From positions 260,837-324,836 of the forward strand of contig NZ_JACIIZ010000005.1 in NCBI RefSeq assembly GCF_014205765.1: a DNA stretch of 64,000 nt. The letters run 5' to 3'. Positions 36,079 through 46,510 of this stretch are shown here, piece after piece (within the stretch, counting starts at the first letter, position 1; each line of letters starts with the position of its first letter). A program made the translations under genes and the position numbers. This DNA is from Nitrospirillum iridis. Lineage in GTDB: Bacteria > Pseudomonadota > Alphaproteobacteria > Azospirillales > Azospirillaceae. The notes under the pieces were generated by a model. The model did not search any database and was not told where the DNA came from. It worked only from the letters and a program-made list of their open reading frames with translations.

Positions 36079-37268
36079 CGGTCGATCTCTCCGAACACGA
36101 CGTCGATGGAGCCGATGATCGCGACGGCGTCGGCGAGCATGTGGCCCCGGGACATGAAATCAACACCCTGCAGATGGGCGATGCCCGTCGGCCGGATCTT
36201 GCAACGATAAGGACGGTTGGAGCCATCGGACACCAGGTACACGCCGAATTCGCCCTTGGGCGATTCGGTGGCGGTGTAGGTGGCGCCGGCCGGGACGTGA
36301 TAGCCCTCGGTGTACAGCTTGAAGTGATGGATCAGCGATTCCATCGAGCGCTTCATGTCACCACGGGGCGGCGGGGCGATCTTGCGGTCGTCCACCTTGA
36401 TGGCGCCCGGGGTCTGCCGCAGCTTGGCGATGGCCTGCTGGACGATGCGGTTGGACTGCCGCATCTCCTCGACGCGCACGAGATACCGGGCGTAGCAATC
36501 GCCCGTCCTGCCGATGGCGACGTCGAAGTCGTACTCAGCATAGGTATCGTAGGGCTGGGACTTGCGCAGGTCCCACGGGATGCCGGAGGCGCGCAGCACC
36601 GGGCCGGTGAAGCCCCAAGCCAATGCCTCGTCGCCCGAGACGATGCCAATGTCGACCAGGCGCTGCTTGAAGATGCGGTTGGCGGTCAGCAGGCCTTCAA
36701 CGTCGTCGACGAACTTCTCGAACTTGGCGGAGTAGGCCTCGATATCGTCCAGCAAGCCGGCCGGCAGGTCCTGGTGGACACCGCCGACGCGGAAGTAGTT
36801 GGCATGCATGCGGGCGCCCGACACCCGCTCATAGAACTCCATGAGCAGTTCGCGCTCCTCGAAGCCCCACAGCGCCGGGGTCAGCGCGCCCACGTCCATG
36901 GCGAACGTGGTGACGTTCAGCAGGTGGTTCAGGATGCGGGTCAGCTCGGCGAACAGCACGCGGATGTGCTGCGCGCGCTTGGGCGGGGTGATGCCCAGCA
37001 GCTTTTCCGCGGCCAGGACGAAGCTGTGCTCCTCCGACATCGGCGACACATAGTCCAGCCGGTCGAAGTAGGGCATCGCCTGGATGTAGGTCTTGTACTC
37101 GATGAGCTTCTCGGTGCCGCGATGCAGCAGGCCGATGTGCGGGTCCGCCCGCTCCACCACCTCGCCGTCCATCTCCAGAACCAGGCGCAGCACGCCGTGG
37201 GCGGCAGGGTGCTGCGGCCCGAAGTTCATCGTGTAGGGTTTGATCTGGCTTTCAACAGGATTGGCCAT
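36075..37268 (-). CDS. nuoD: NADH-quinone oxidoreductase subunit D
   Basis: A 397-residue subunit related to NiFe-hydrogenase large chains, lining the quinone site. Start region: [43 protein letters not shown]. Further motifs: [16 protein letters not shown] and the C-terminal [35 protein letters not shown] 37268 is preferred because homologues begin there; a GTG at 37280 overlapping the nuoC stop (GTGA) is the alternative. Confidence 0.97.
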   Translation of the reverse strand: MANPVESQIKPYTMNFGPQHPAAHGVLRLVLEMDGEVVERADPHIGLLHRGTEKLIEYKTYIQAMPYFDRLDYVSPMSEEHSFVLAAEKLLGITPPKRAQHIRVLFAELTRILNHLLNVTTFAMDVGALTPALWGFEERELLMEFYERVSGARMHANYFRVGGVHQDLPAGLLDDIEAYSAKFEKFVDDVEGLLTANRIFKQRLVDIGIVSGDEALAWGFTGPVLRASGIPWDLRKSQPYDTYAEYDFDVAIGRTGDCYARYLVRVEEMRQSNRIVQQAIAKLRQTPGAIKVDDRKIAPPPRGDMKRSMESLIHHFKLYTEGYHVPAGATYTATESPKGEFGVYLVSDGSNRPYRCKIRPTGIAHLQGVDFMSRGHMLADAVAIIGSIDVVFGEIDR

Positions 37269-37276
37269 GGCCGATC

Positions 37277-37924
37277 TCACTTCTTCACGCTGCCGTCGCG
37301 CAGCGTCGCGCCCAGCGGGATCACCGCCTTCTCGTCGCCCGGCAATTGCACATCGGTCATCGCCTCCCAGGGCGACATGAAATCGAAGGCCCGGAAGTCC
37401 TGCGTCAGCTTCACCGGCTCATAGACGACGCGCTTCTGCTCGTCGTCGTAGCGAACCTCGACATACCCCGTCAGGGGGAAGTCCTTGCGCAGGGGATGCC
37501 CCTCGAAACCATAGTCGGTCAGGATGCGGCGCAGGTCGGGATGACCCGCGAAGAACACGCCGAACATGTCCCAGGTCTCACGCTCGTACCAGCCGGCGGC
37601 CGGGAACAGCGGGACGCAGGACGGAACCGGCGTATCCTCATCCGTGGTGAGCGTCACCCGCGCGCGCAGGTTCTTGGTCACCGACAGCAGGATGTAGACC
37701 ACCTCGAAGCGCTCGGGCTTCGAGGGCCAGTCGACCGCCGTCACGTCGATCAACTGGGTGAAGCGGCAGCCGGCATCGTCGCGCAGCACGGTCAGCGTCT
37801 TCAAGAGACCATCGCGGGTGGTGCGGATCACCACCTCGCCATGCTGCACCTCGAAGCCGGTCACGGCGCCCGGCAGGGCCGCCGCGATCTTGGCGCCCAG
37901 CGCCTGTAGGGTTTCGTCGTTCAT
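37277..37924 (-). CDS. nuoC: NADH-quinone oxidoreductase subunit C
   Basis: A 215-residue peripheral subunit (30-kDa type). Signature: [58 protein letters not shown] 37924 is used; upstream codons in this frame are antisense-like to nuoB. It starts 19 bases after nuoB. NuoC and NuoD are separate, unlike the fused NuoCD of enterobacteria. Confidence 0.97.
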   Translation of the reverse strand: MNDETLQALGAKIAAALPGAVTGFEVQHGEVVIRTTRDGLLKTLTVLRDDAGCRFTQLIDVTAVDWPSKPERFEVVYILLSVTKNLRARVTLTTDEDTPVPSCVPLFPAAGWYERETWDMFGVFFAGHPDLRRILTDYGFEGHPLRKDFPLTGYVEVRYDDEQKRVVYEPVKLTQDFRAFDFMSPWEAMTDVQLPGDEKAVIPLGATLRDGSVKK

Positions 37925-37943
37925 TCCAGACCCCCGAGGCCGC

Positions 37944-38528
37944 TTAGCGCCGAACCAGGCGATTACCGCCCTTGATCTTCTTCTGCAGCTGCAGCACGCC
38001 GTAGACCAGCGCCTCAGCCGTGGGCGGGCACCCCGGCACATAGATGTCCACGGGCACGATGCGGTCGCAGCCACGCACCACGGAATAGCTGTAGTGGTAA
38101 TAGCCGCCACCATTGGCGCACGACCCCATGGAGATGACCCACCGCGGCTCCGCCATCTGGTCGTAGACCTTGCGCAGGGCCGGGGCCATCTTGTTGCACA
38201 GCGTGCCGGCCACGATCATCACGTCCGACTGGCGCGGGCTGGGGCGGGGAATCACGCCGAACCGGTCCAGGTCGAAGCGGCTCATGTAGGCGTGGATCAT
38301 TTCCACCGCGCAGCAGGCCAGACCGAAGGTCATGGGCCAGAGCGAACCGGTGCGCGCCCAATCCTGCAGGGATTCCAGGCTGGCGACGACAAAGCCCTTG
38401 TCCTGCAACTCCGTCGTCACGGCCTTGATGTAGGCGTCCTGGGCGGGGCCCGGCGGCAGGGGCGCGCCCGCACCGGCGGGGGAAACGCCGGCCGGGGAAA
38501 CGGAAGAGTGGGTTGGCAAAGACGTCAC
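37944..38528 (-). CDS. nuoB: NADH-quinone oxidoreductase subunit B
   Basis: A 194-residue subunit holding cluster N2, the last electron donor to quinone. Ligands: Cys72-Cys73 (GLACCAVEM), Cys137 ([10 protein letters not shown]) and Cys167 ([10 protein letters not shown]). The N-terminal ~30 residues are a Pro/Ala/Ser-rich extension. The start is GTG at 38528. It lies 70 bases after nuoA. Confidence 0.97.
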   Translation of the reverse strand: MTSLPTHSSVSPAGVSPAGAGAPLPPGPAQDAYIKAVTTELQDKGFVVASLESLQDWARTGSLWPMTFGLACCAVEMIHAYMSRFDLDRFGVIPRPSPRQSDVMIVAGTLCNKMAPALRKVYDQMAEPRWVISMGSCANGGGYYHYSYSVVRGCDRIVPVDIYVPGCPPTAEALVYGVLQLQKKIKGGNRLVRR

Positions 38529-38598
38529 GGGTCTGGCTCCGGTGTGAACGGGCAGCGATGCGAATTAGGCGACGGAAAAAGTCAGGGCCGGCCTGGGA

Positions 38599-38982
38599 TC
38601 ACTCCCAGTCCAGCGCACCCTTCTTCCATTCGTAGATGAAGCCGATGGTCAGGATGCCCAGGAAGGCCATCATGGACCAGAAGCCGAACAGGCCGATGCG
38701 ACCCAACGACACGGCCCACGGGAACAGGAACGCCACTTCCAGGTCGAAGATGATGAACAGGATGGCGACCAGGTAGAAGCGCACGTCGAACTTGCTACGG
38801 GCGTCGTTGAACGGCTCGAAGCCGCATTCGTACGCCGACAGCTTCTCGCTATCGGGCTTCTGCTTGGCAACCAGCATGGAGCCGAAAACCATGGCGGACG
38901 CAATCACCCCGGCGATGGCCAGGAAAATGATGATCGGCAGATACTGGCTCAGCAGCTCAGCGGACATGACCTGACTGGACAT
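38599..38982 (-). CDS. nuoA: NADH-quinone oxidoreductase subunit A
   Basis: A 127-residue membrane subunit with three helices (about residues 13-35, 69-91 and 97-117). Conserved loop: [47 protein letters not shown]. It is the first gene of the operon. ATG 38982 is chosen; a second ATG five codons later is possible. About 200 bases upstream are a TATATT element and a hairpin with a U-tract. Confidence 0.96.
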   Translation of the reverse strand: MSSQVMSAELLSQYLPIIIFLAIAGVIASAMVFGSMLVAKQKPDSEKLSAYECGFEPFNDARSKFDVRFYLVAILFIIFDLEVAFLFPWAVSLGRIGLFGFWSMMAFLGILTIGFIYEWKKGALDWE

Positions 38983-39158
38983 GAGTGTGCCCCAAATTTC
39001 GTCCCGGTTGGCCCGACGGAGGCTTGCGGAAGGCGCCAGCCGCAACCAAGTGCATGAAGCCCAGGCCCACACATCTGATTATCGGTTTTGGCCCCACCCG
39101 GCCTGCCCGCCGGTTCTGGACATGACCTCCGAACCCATGCGGGGGTCCGAACGCCTGC

Positions 39159-39196
39159 ACAAAAGCCCGGCTTGGGGCCGGGCGTGATGGAATATA
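39159..39196 (-). promoter_or_regulatory. Candidate nuo -10 element with hairpin and U-tract in the leader
   Basis: Minus strand: TATATT (39191-39196), then a 7-bp stem (39165-39171/39177-39183) followed by TTTTG. The hairpin may end read-through from tRNA-Asp or act on the nuo leader. No good -35 was found at standard spacing. The remaining leader 38983-39158 has no gene. Confidence 0.4.
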
Positions 39197-39345
39197 GGCG
39201 GGTGCCGTGCCCAAGGAAAGCAAATTACGCCATGCGTTCCGTGGGGGCCAAGGCGCTGAAAATATGGGGGAAATGGCCCAAACAGGGGTTGTTGAGATCC
39301 ACTCTCAACTATCGCTCTACCGCAAGTGCGAATACCCGGAAAGCA

Positions 39346-39374
39346 AGCAGGCCGCGCTGTTGCCAGCGCGGCCT
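39346..39374 (-). terminator. Probable terminator of tRNA-Asp
   Basis: An 11-bp stem (39349-39359 with 39364-39374), 4-base loop; a moderately T-rich sequence follows on the minus strand. It starts 38 bases after the tRNA. Confidence 0.6.
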
Positions 39375-39411
39375 TGCTAAAATCGAACATCCTGTCAACG
39401 TTCGATGAAGT

Positions 39412-39488
<77 letters not shown>

Positions 39489-39578
39489 TCTTTGCAACGT
39501 TGCTTTCAGGCCTTGTTTGCGCCGTTCGTTTTACCGTTCGGTGCGTTTCGTGCCGGTCAGCGTCGCTGCGGTGCGCGG

Positions 39579-39608
39579 TTTGTAGTCGAACGGCGGGCGG
39601 CTTGTCAA
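39579..39608 (-). promoter_or_regulatory. Sigma-70 promoter of tRNA-Asp
   Basis: Minus strand: perfect -35 TTGACA (39603-39608), spacer 18, -10 TACAAA (39579-39584), predicted start near 39572, 84 bases before the tRNA. Confidence 0.65.
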
Positions 39609-39662
39609 ACAGGAAAAACGCGACGACGCCGATTTTTTTTCATTTTTAGTAAGTTACTGATT

Positions 39663-39887
39663 CTAAGCGATTTTTTCCGAGTGACGGAGACTGTCCAAAC
39701 GGTCAAGCGCCTCAAGGAGCCGAAAAGGGACGCCGCGATGGTCCACCGCATCCGGCCCGCCGAAGCTTGTCACGCTGAGTTCCAGGGCCTGGGCCAGCGG
39801 CTCCGCCACCGTAAGGTTGCCCTGTTCGACCGCCAATTCCAGCGCCATGAGAATCCGATCACCGAGACGCCGCTCATCCCTTTCCAT
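39663..39887 (-). CDS. Small conserved-looking protein, unknown
   Basis: A 74-residue soluble protein with alternating helices: MERDERRLGDRILMALELAVEQG, then VAEPLAQALELSVT and a final FRLLEALDRLDSLR. The composition is clearly protein-like (Leu/Ala/Glu heptads). ATG 39887 is chosen; a GTG at 39935 would add 16 Arg-rich residues. No family recognised. It lies between tRNA-Asp and the antiporter gene, transcribed on the same strand as both. Confidence 0.55.
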   Translation of the reverse strand: MERDERRLGDRILMALELAVEQGNLTVAEPLAQALELSVTSFGGPDAVDHRGVPFRLLEALDRLDSLRHSEKIA

Positions 39888-40075
39888 GACCCTACGCTCC
39901 GGTTCGTTGCCACGGTAGGCCGCCCGGGACGACACCCCAGACAGTGGCCCAGGGTATCACCTTCCCGGTTCCCTCCTGATGGGAAAACGACCTCTGCTCA
40001 TGGATAGGGGCAGCCATGTGCCCGCCGGCCCGCGGACGCCACCGGAAGTGGTGGCCAAGCCCCTCTGCCGGGGGC

Positions 40076-41752
40076 CTACCGGACGCGGGCGCGCGCCAGC
40101 GAGGCTTCCATCATGTCCAAGCTGTGCATGATGCGCCGCCACGTGTCGTCGCTAACCGCGTGGACGCGGTGCAGGCGCGCCAGCTCGTCGCGCTTGGCCC
40201 GTACGGCCACCAGGCGCAGTTCCGCATCGATGGTCTGGCGTCGGCGGCTTTGCGCGCGGGCGTCCCCCGGCATGTCCGGCTCCTCCACCTGTCGGCGGTA
40301 GAATTCCATCAGGCGTACGGCCGCCTCCGCATAAAGATCGGAATCGGGCGCGGTGGGAGGCACGGCTTGATGCGCCTGCTCCAGCCGGCGCAGAGCGGCG
40401 CGGGCCATGGCGGCCTCCGCCAGCCTCTCCTCCTCCACCGACGCGTCTTCCTCGGGCATGGCCAGGCCACGGAGCAACCAGGGCAGCAGCACACCAGCCA
40501 GAGGCAGCGACACCAGGATGACGCCGCAGGCCAGGAAGACGGCCACATCCCGGCCGGGGAAGGGCACGCCGTCGCGCAGCCACTCCGGCAGGGACAACAC
40601 GCCCGCCAGGGTGACGGCCCCACGCACGCCGGCAACGGCGGTGACGATGATCAAGCGGACGCTGGGGCGATTTTGCCGGGGCCGCCCCAGGCGCCGGGCC
40701 AGCGCCCGGGTGATCCAGAGCGACAGCCAGACCCACAGCAGCCGCAAGCCCAGCAACGCGCCAACGATGAAAAGGACATGCAGCCCCAGCCAGCCCAGCC
40801 CCACCGGTGTGTCCGCCGGCCCACCATGCGGGGCCCCGGCCTGCACGGCGATGGCCGGCGCCTGCCCGAGGATGCCCGGCAACTGCCAACCCAGCAGGAC
40901 GAAGATGACGCCATTCAGGGTGAACTGCACCATGTCGGCAACCGCCGTCCCCTGCAGCCGGGTGGCGACCTGTCCCGCCTCCTCCAACGGCAGCAGGTTC
41001 AGGGTCATGCCCGCCGCCACGGCCGCGAGGATGCCGGACATGGCCAGATGTTCCGCCGCCAGGTAAGCGGCGAACGGCACCAGCAGCATGGTGAGGATGG
41101 TGAGGGCGGCATGATCGCCCCGGGTACGGATGACCCAGTCCTGGACCAGATGCACCGCCGCGACCGTAACCACGCCCACAATCAGGCCCCCCACCGCCGC
41201 CCAGAGGAAGGCACCCGTCGCGGCGCCCAGCGAGAAGGTCCCGGTCAGGGCCGCCGTCACGGCGAACTGCAGGCAGACCAGGCCGGAGGCGTCATTGAGC
41301 AGCGCCTCCCCCTCCAGGATGTGCCTGAGCCGGGCGGGCATGGGTGCCCGGCCCGTCATGCCGGAAACAGCGACGGCGTCAGTGGGCGACAGCACCGCGG
41401 CGAGCGCGAAGGACGTCGCCAGCGGCAGGCCGGGCAGCAGCCAGTGGATGATATGCCCCGCCCCCACCACCGTGAACATCACGAGGCCCACCGCCAGGGT
41501 CAGGATGATGCCGCCCAGCCGCCGCAGCTCCACCGACGGGAAGCGCCAGGCATCCAGAAACAGCAACGGCGGGATGAACAGGAGCAGGAACAGTCCCGGA
41601 TCAAGGGTGATCGGCACCCCCGACGCCCCGCCCAACAGGGCACCCAACGCCACCTGGATTAGCGGCTGGGGCAGCCACGGGACGAAGCGCCCAATGCCAC
41701 CGGAAACCACCACGGCCACCAGCAGGATCAGAACGGCGGTCATCGTTTCCAT
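40076..41752 (-). CDS. CPA1-type Na+/H+ antiporter
   Basis: A 558-residue inner-membrane antiporter with about 12 helices (residues 1-400) and a cytoplasmic helical tail (about 410-558). Family motifs: LFIPPLLFLDAWRF, AAVLSPTDAVAVSG and GEALLNDASGLVCLQFA with the ion-binding NDASG Asp; a conserved Arg is in VAGVRGAVTLAG. It probably exchanges Na+ or K+ for H+ in pH and salt control. The tail is Arg/Glu-rich and may regulate activity. Two small-molecule-free membrane genes lie upstream on the same strand; the gap is 34 bases, so an operon is likely. Confidence 0.92.
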   Translation of the reverse strand: METMTAVLILLVAVVVSGGIGRFVPWLPQPLIQVALGALLGGASGVPITLDPGLFLLLFIPPLLFLDAWRFPSVELRRLGGIILTLAVGLVMFTVVGAGHIIHWLLPGLPLATSFALAAVLSPTDAVAVSGMTGRAPMPARLRHILEGEALLNDASGLVCLQFAVTAALTGTFSLGAATGAFLWAAVGGLIVGVVTVAAVHLVQDWVIRTRGDHAALTILTMLLVPFAAYLAAEHLAMSGILAAVAAGMTLNLLPLEEAGQVATRLQGTAVADMVQFTLNGVIFVLLGWQLPGILGQAPAIAVQAGAPHGGPADTPVGLGWLGLHVLFIVGALLGLRLLWVWLSLWITRALARRLGRPRQNRPSVRLIIVTAVAGVRGAVTLAGVLSLPEWLRDGVPFPGRDVAVFLACGVILVSLPLAGVLLPWLLRGLAMPEEDASVEEERLAEAAMARAALRRLEQAHQAVPPTAPDSDLYAEAAVRLMEFYRRQVEEPDMPGDARAQSRRRQTIDAELRLVAVRAKRDELARLHRVHAVSDDTWRRIMHSLDMMEASLARARVR

Positions 41753-41786
41753 GGGCGGGCTGTTCCAGGCAGGATGAAAAAGCCGG

Positions 41787-41990
41787 TCAGCGACCGGAGC
41801 GGCGCCGTCCCGCCACCAAGGCGACCACCAGGATGACCACGCCCAACAGGATGACGAGAATGTTCATCCCCGGTCCCGCCGTCTGATCGTGGCCCATATC
41901 CCACAACCGCCCGCCGATCATGACCAAGCCCAGGATCAACAACAAGACGCGGTGCTGTTGGCTGAGACCGCCGGATGGCCGCTCATCCAT
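41787..41990 (-). CDS. Small two-helix membrane protein
   Basis: A 67-residue protein with two hydrophobic helices (about 14-27 and 42-60) and a basic C-terminus (GRRRSGR). The start ATG 41990 overlaps the preceding stop by one base (TGATG), so it is translationally coupled to the larger membrane gene. No family recognised. It sits directly upstream of the Na+/H+ antiporter gene. Confidence 0.65.
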   Translation of the reverse strand: MDERPSGGLSQQHRVLLLILGLVMIGGRLWDMGHDQTAGPGMNILVILLGVVILVVALVAGRRRSGR

Positions 41991-42850
41991 CACCGATTCC
42001 CCTCCCCCGCCGCTGTCGCACCCAAGGCGGCGGCGTCCGGGCTAAGCGCGCGATACGCGCGGGCCAGGGCCACGGCCAGAAGGGCGACACACACGAAATT
42101 GACGATGGCCATGGCGGCCGTCCAACCCAGGCTGACCGCCACACCAGGCGGTGACACGCGGCTAACGGTCAGCCAATCGCCCATCACCAGGCGGTTCAGG
42201 AAGAAGCACGGCACCTGCAACGCCGCCTGGCTCAGCAACACCGCCCAGGTCAGACGCCAAGCCAGCGGCGCCGACGCCGTCCAATACCGACCGAAGGCCG
42301 GCGGCTGGTTCGCCAGTATGGCCATCAGGCCGACGCCCAGGCGCACCGTGACCTGCAGCGTCACTATGCCCACGACGATGGCGGCGGCCAGCAGGACCAG
42401 CCATACACCCGGGCCCGCCTGATCCTCCGTCGTCGAATCCAGCACAAGCGCCTTGGCGAACAGCAGCGCCATCAGGGCGATGAGCAGCAAGGAGAAATAG
42501 AGGATCTGCCAGCCGGTGGCGTTCCATTCCTTCCGGCCGAAGCCCGGCTGCAGAAAGGTGACACCCTCCTGCCCGGTGCGCACCCAGTGCCCCCATGCGG
42601 ACAGCGAGCGCATATGCGCCCAGGTCTGGAAAACCACCATGACCAGGAAAATGAAGCCGAACTCGCCCCACTGCGCCTGATCCCCCTCCTGGCTCAGATA
42701 GTCGGTGGCACGGAGCTGGAAAAACAGGGCGGACGCCAGACTGAACACCGCCGGCATTCCGAGGAACCGGGCCGTGCGCCCAGGTGCCGCGAACACCTCC
42801 CGATAGAGGTCGACCACCTCTTTCCAGACCGACTGGCCGTGCGACGCCAT
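41990..42850 (-). CDS. Polytopic membrane protein of unknown function
   Basis: A 286-residue protein with five or six membrane helices. The N-terminal cytoplasmic part (VWKEVVDLYREVFAAPGRTARFLGMP) is followed by helices starting near residue 33; the centre has QTWAHMRSLSAWGHWVRTGQEGVTFLQPGFGRKEWNATGWQI, a conserved-looking amphipathic loop. ATG 42850 has GGAGGGGG upstream. It is the first gene of a three-gene unit with the small membrane protein and the antiporter. The function is not known; a link to ion or pH stress is suggested only by neighbours. Confidence 0.65.
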   Translation of the reverse strand: MASHGQSVWKEVVDLYREVFAAPGRTARFLGMPAVFSLASALFFQLRATDYLSQEGDQAQWGEFGFIFLVMVVFQTWAHMRSLSAWGHWVRTGQEGVTFLQPGFGRKEWNATGWQILYFSLLLIALMALLFAKALVLDSTTEDQAGPGVWLVLLAAAIVVGIVTLQVTVRLGVGLMAILANQPPAFGRYWTASAPLAWRLTWAVLLSQAALQVPCFFLNRLVMGDWLTVSRVSPPGVAVSLGWTAAMAIVNFVCVALLAVALARAYRALSPDAAALGATAAGEGNR

Positions 42851-43161
42851 GCCCCCTCCATACCCGGACGCAGCGCTGACGGCTGAACGCCCTCGAATGC
42901 GCACGCCTGGTCACATCCCACGTGAAATGAGCCGACGCCGCGCCGCTAAAGATGCCCCGAATTTCCGGACCGGCCCTTACATAGGCGATCCGGCGGGATG
43001 ATTACAGGTCTGATACCCAGGTCAAAGTGACATTCCGGGGCCAAGTCGCCTTGGGCCGTGACAGAGTCCCCAGCCCCGGAAGACGCCCATGGGGCATCGC
43101 CTCCGCGGTTCTCATCCGAACGGTATGGATGGCTGTTCGCCACATATATGGAACTTGGGGA

Positions 43162-43236
<75 letters not shown>

Positions 43237-43285
43237 GACGCGCGTGACCGGCGCCGCCCCGAAGGTCGACAATCCGGGGAAAAAG

Positions 43286-43314
43286 GCTTTAGCCGGCCAT
43301 GCCCTGTTTGTGAA
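43286..43314 (-). promoter_or_regulatory. Candidate promoter of tRNA-Val
   Basis: Minus strand: -35 TTCACA (43309-43314), spacer 17, -10 TAAAGC (43286-43291). A weak -10, but the position suits the tRNA. Confidence 0.4.
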
Positions 43315-43359
43315 CCCCTTTTTGCAGCGGGTTTCACCTGCCCCTGGGGACCCACAAAC

Positions 43360-43397
43360 AAAAAGGACGGGAACACCCAACGGCGTCCCGCCTTTTT
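43360..43397 (-). terminator. Intrinsic terminator of hup (works on both strands)
   Basis: AAAAAGG and CCTTTTT arms (43360-43366/43391-43397) continue, after one bulged base, into a CGGGA/TCCCG stem, so the hairpin ends in a T-run on either strand. It lies 169 bases after the hup stop. The region 43398-43565 between them has GC hairpins but no gene. Confidence 0.75.
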
Positions 43398-43565
43398 AGA
43401 AAGCGCTTGCTCGTAACCTGACCGGTATGGACCGGCGTCCGCTCGAACCGCCGCGGCCGCCCGAGGGCGGCCACGCTTTAATACCAGTCATCGGGGAACT
43501 GGGGCCGCGATCGCGGCGACCGGTCCCCCCAAGACCGGCATGATAAAGCGGCGTGTGCGCCGTTT

Positions 43566-43838
43566 TTAGTTCAGCGCGTCCTTCAGGCCCTTGCCGGGCT
43601 TGAACTTCGGCTGCTTGCTGGCGGCGATGGAGATCGCCTCACCGGTACGCGGGTTGCGGCCCTCGGAAGCGGCGCGCTCGGCAACGGCGAACGTGCCGAA
43701 ACCAACCAGGCGAACTTCGTCGCCCTTCTTGAGAGCTTCGGTGATGCCGTCGAACACCGCATCGACCGCCTTGTTCGCATCAGCCTTGGACAGCTCCGCA
43801 CTCGCGGCGACGGCGGCAACGAGATCGTTCTTATTCAC
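43566..43838 (-). CDS. hup: HU family DNA-binding protein
   Basis: A 90-residue nucleoid protein binding and bending DNA as a dimer. It has the full HU signature: MNKNDLVAAVA, KADANKAVDAVFDGITEALKKGDEVRLVGFGTF and the arm motif RNPRTG at 61-66, ending with KFKPGKGLKDALN. The start is GTG 43838 with AAGGGGGG upstream. It lies directly downstream of lon, the usual alphaproteobacterial order. Confidence 0.97.
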   Translation of the reverse strand: MNKNDLVAAVAASAELSKADANKAVDAVFDGITEALKKGDEVRLVGFGTFAVAERAASEGRNPRTGEAISIAASKQPKFKPGKGLKDALN

Positions 43839-43926
43839 TTAAGGCCCCCCTTCTTGAAGCAGGATCTGACTTGGATAGCGTCCCGGTCGCGGGGCGCGCG
43901 CCGGGATTGGGATTCGGTTCGGACGT

Positions 43927-43957
43927 ACGGCCCCGGGGTTATCCGCCCCGGGGCCGT
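43927..43957 (-). terminator. Strong GC hairpin between lon and hup
   Basis: A perfect 12-bp stem (43927-43938/43946-43957), loop of 7, lying 40 bases after the lon stop. No U-tract follows, so it may attenuate, terminate with Rho help, or protect the lon mRNA 3' end. Confidence 0.6.
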
Positions 43958-43996
43958 CGCGTCAGGCCTTCAATTCACACGATTTCTGTCCGTACT

Positions 43997-46405
43997 TCAA
44001 TGCCGAATCACGTCATCCTTGCCGTCTTCCGCGGCTTTCGCGGCGACGGGCTCAACGATCTCCGGCTCCGACCATTCGATCGACACCAGCGGCTGGACCA
44101 AAGCGTTGGCCAGAACCTCATCCGCCGTCGTCACCGGGATAATGGTCAGCCCCCGCTTCACATTGTCGGGAATGTCGGCCAGATCCTTCTCATTATCCTT
44201 TGGAATCAACACGGTCTTGATGCCGCCGCGAAGTGCGGCCAACAATTTCTCCTTCAGCCCGCCGATGGGCAGAACCCGGCCGCGCAGGGTGATTTCGCCG
44301 GTCATGGCGACATCCTTGCGCACCGGAATCCCGGTCAGCACGGACACGATGGAGGTGGTCATGGCCACACCGGCGGACGGACCGTCCTTAGGCGTAGCTC
44401 CTTCGGGCACGTGGACATGGATGTCCTTGCGCTCAAAAAGCGTCGGTTTGATGCCGAATTGCGTGGCCCGCGACTTCACAAAGCTCTCGGCGGCCTGCAC
44501 CGATTCCTTCATGACATCGCCCAATTTGCCCGTGGTGGTGACGCGCCCCTTGCCGCGCAACATCACCGCCTCGATGGTCAGCAACTCTCCGCCCACTTCG
44601 GTCCAGGCGAGACCGGTGGTGCAGCCCACCAAATCCTCCTTCTCCGCCTCACCGTAGTGATAGCGCCGGACGCCAGCATACTTGTCGAGATTGCGGCGGG
44701 TGACCGCCACCTTCTCGACGCCTTTCATCAGGATCTCCTTGATCGCCTTGCGGGACAGGTTGGCGATCTCACGCTCCAGGCTGCGCACGCCGGCTTCCCG
44801 GGTGTAGTAGCGGATGAGATCCCGCAACGCGTCGTCGGAAATGCTGAACTCACCCGCCTTTAGTCCGTGGGCCTTCAGCTCCTTGTCGATCAGGTGGCCG
44901 CGGGTGATCTCGATCTTCTCGTCTTCGGTGTAGCCCGCCAGCCGGATCACCTCCATGCGGTCCAGCAGGGGCTGGGGCATGCGCAAGGTGTTGGCCGTGC
45001 AGACGAACATCACGTCGGAAAGATCGTAGTCCACCTCAAGGTAATGATCGTTGAAGGTGCCGTTCTGCTCGGGATCCAGGACCTCCAGCAGGGCGGATGA
45101 CGGGTCGCCGCGCCAGTCGGAGCCCAGCTTGTCGATCTCGTCCAGCAGGAACAGCGGGTTGGACGACTTCGCCTTCTTCATGCCCTGGATGACCTTGCCG
45201 GGCATGGAGCCGATGTAGGTACGGCGATGCCCCCGGACCTCGGCCTCATCCCGCACGCCGCCCAGCGACACGCGGACGAAGTTGCGGCCCGTGGCCTTGG
45301 CGATGGACTTGCCGAGCGAGGTCTTGCCGACGCCGGGCGGGCCGACGAGGCAGAGGATGGGCCCCTTCACCTTGTCCATGCGCTGCTGCACGGCCAGGTA
45401 CTCCAGGATACGCTCCTTGACCTTCTCCAGACCGTAGTGATCGGCATCCAGGATGGCTTCCGCCCCCTTGATGTCCTTCTTCACCTTGGTGCGCTTCTTC
45501 CACGGAATGGACAGCATCCAGTCCAGGTAGTTGCGCACCACGGTCGCCTCGGCGGACATGGGGCTCATGGTCCGCAGCTTCTTGACCTCGGCCAGCGCCT
45601 TTTCCCGGGCCTCCTTGCTGAGGCGGGTCTTGGCGATACGCTCCTCGATCTCGGCGACCTCGTCCTTGCCATCCTCGGATTCGCCGAGTTCCTTCTGGAT
45701 GGCCTTCATCTGCTCGTTCAGATAGTACTCGCGCTGGGTCTTCTCCATCTGCCGCTTGACGCGGTTGCGGATGCGCTTTTCCACCTGCAGCACGCCGATC
45801 TCGCCCTCCATGAAGGCGTAGACCTTCTCCAGCCGCTCACCCACCGTCGCCGCTTCCAGAAGCTGCTGCTTCTCCGGAATCTTCAGCGCCAGGTGTGAAG
45901 CGATGGTGTCGGCCAGCTTGCCCGGCTCCTCGATCTGGTTGACCGAAACCAGGACCTCCGGCGGGATCTTCTTGTTCAGCTTGATGTACTGTTCGAACTG
46001 CGCCACGGCGGCGCGGGCCAACGCCTCGGCCTCCTGCGCCTCGCCGGTCTTGTCCTCAATCGGGTCGGCGTAGGCCTGGAAGAAGTCCTCGCTGCGTTCG
46101 AAGCTGACGATACGCGCGCGCTGTCCACCCTCCACCAGGACCTTGACGGTCCCGTCGGGCAGCTTCAGCAGCTGCAGCACCGTGCCGATGGTGCCCACCG
46201 AATAGATGTCGTCGGGCGTGGGGTCATCCTGCGCGGCGTTCTTCTGGGTGACCAGCAGGATCTGCTTGTCATCCTTCATCACGTCTTCCAAGGCCCGCAC
46301 GGACTTCTCACGCCCCACGAACAGGGGCACGATCATGTGCGGGAACACCACGATATCGCGCAGGGGGAGGACCGGGTAAAGGGTGCCTCGGGTGGCTTCC
46401 AACAT
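43997..46405 (-). CDS. lon: Lon ATP-dependent protease
   Basis: An 802-residue cytoplasmic AAA+ serine protease that degrades misfolded and regulatory proteins. Layout: N-terminal substrate domain (1-200, starting [28 protein letters not shown]), a coiled-coil linker, the AAA+ module with Walker [10 protein letters not shown] and Walker [10 protein letters not shown], and the protease domain with the catalytic dyad Ser677 (KDGPSAG) and Lys718 (GGLKEK). A charged tail ends [10 protein letters not shown]. Length is normal. It is downstream of clpX with 383 bases between them, so it probably has its own promoter. Confidence 0.98.
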   Translation of the reverse strand: MLEATRGTLYPVLPLRDIVVFPHMIVPLFVGREKSVRALEDVMKDDKQILLVTQKNAAQDDPTPDDIYSVGTIGTVLQLLKLPDGTVKVLVEGGQRARIVSFERSEDFFQAYADPIEDKTGEAQEAEALARAAVAQFEQYIKLNKKIPPEVLVSVNQIEEPGKLADTIASHLALKIPEKQQLLEAATVGERLEKVYAFMEGEIGVLQVEKRIRNRVKRQMEKTQREYYLNEQMKAIQKELGESEDGKDEVAEIEERIAKTRLSKEAREKALAEVKKLRTMSPMSAEATVVRNYLDWMLSIPWKKRTKVKKDIKGAEAILDADHYGLEKVKERILEYLAVQQRMDKVKGPILCLVGPPGVGKTSLGKSIAKATGRNFVRVSLGGVRDEAEVRGHRRTYIGSMPGKVIQGMKKAKSSNPLFLLDEIDKLGSDWRGDPSSALLEVLDPEQNGTFNDHYLEVDYDLSDVMFVCTANTLRMPQPLLDRMEVIRLAGYTEDEKIEITRGHLIDKELKAHGLKAGEFSISDDALRDLIRYYTREAGVRSLEREIANLSRKAIKEILMKGVEKVAVTRRNLDKYAGVRRYHYGEAEKEDLVGCTTGLAWTEVGGELLTIEAVMLRGKGRVTTTGKLGDVMKESVQAAESFVKSRATQFGIKPTLFERKDIHVHVPEGATPKDGPSAGVAMTTSIVSVLTGIPVRKDVAMTGEITLRGRVLPIGGLKEKLLAALRGGIKTVLIPKDNEKDLADIPDNVKRGLTIIPVTTADEVLANALVQPLVSIEWSEPEIVEPVAAKAAEDGKDDVIRH

Positions 46406-46510
46406 AGATCAGACCTTCCACTCAGAATCTCAGCGGCCAGCCCGTGATGGGCCTGGCCCGCCATCCACCAGCCGCCCCGTCATGGGCACGGCGTCGGGAG
46501 GTCGCCCTGG

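Noticed and set aside
37925-38113. N-terminal extension of nuoC
   Set aside because: The added residues are a shadow of nuoB; NuoC homologues begin near the ATG at 37924.
39001-39187. Short plus-strand frame in the nuoA upstream region
   Set aside because: No ribosome site; overlaps the hairpin and promoter region of nuo.
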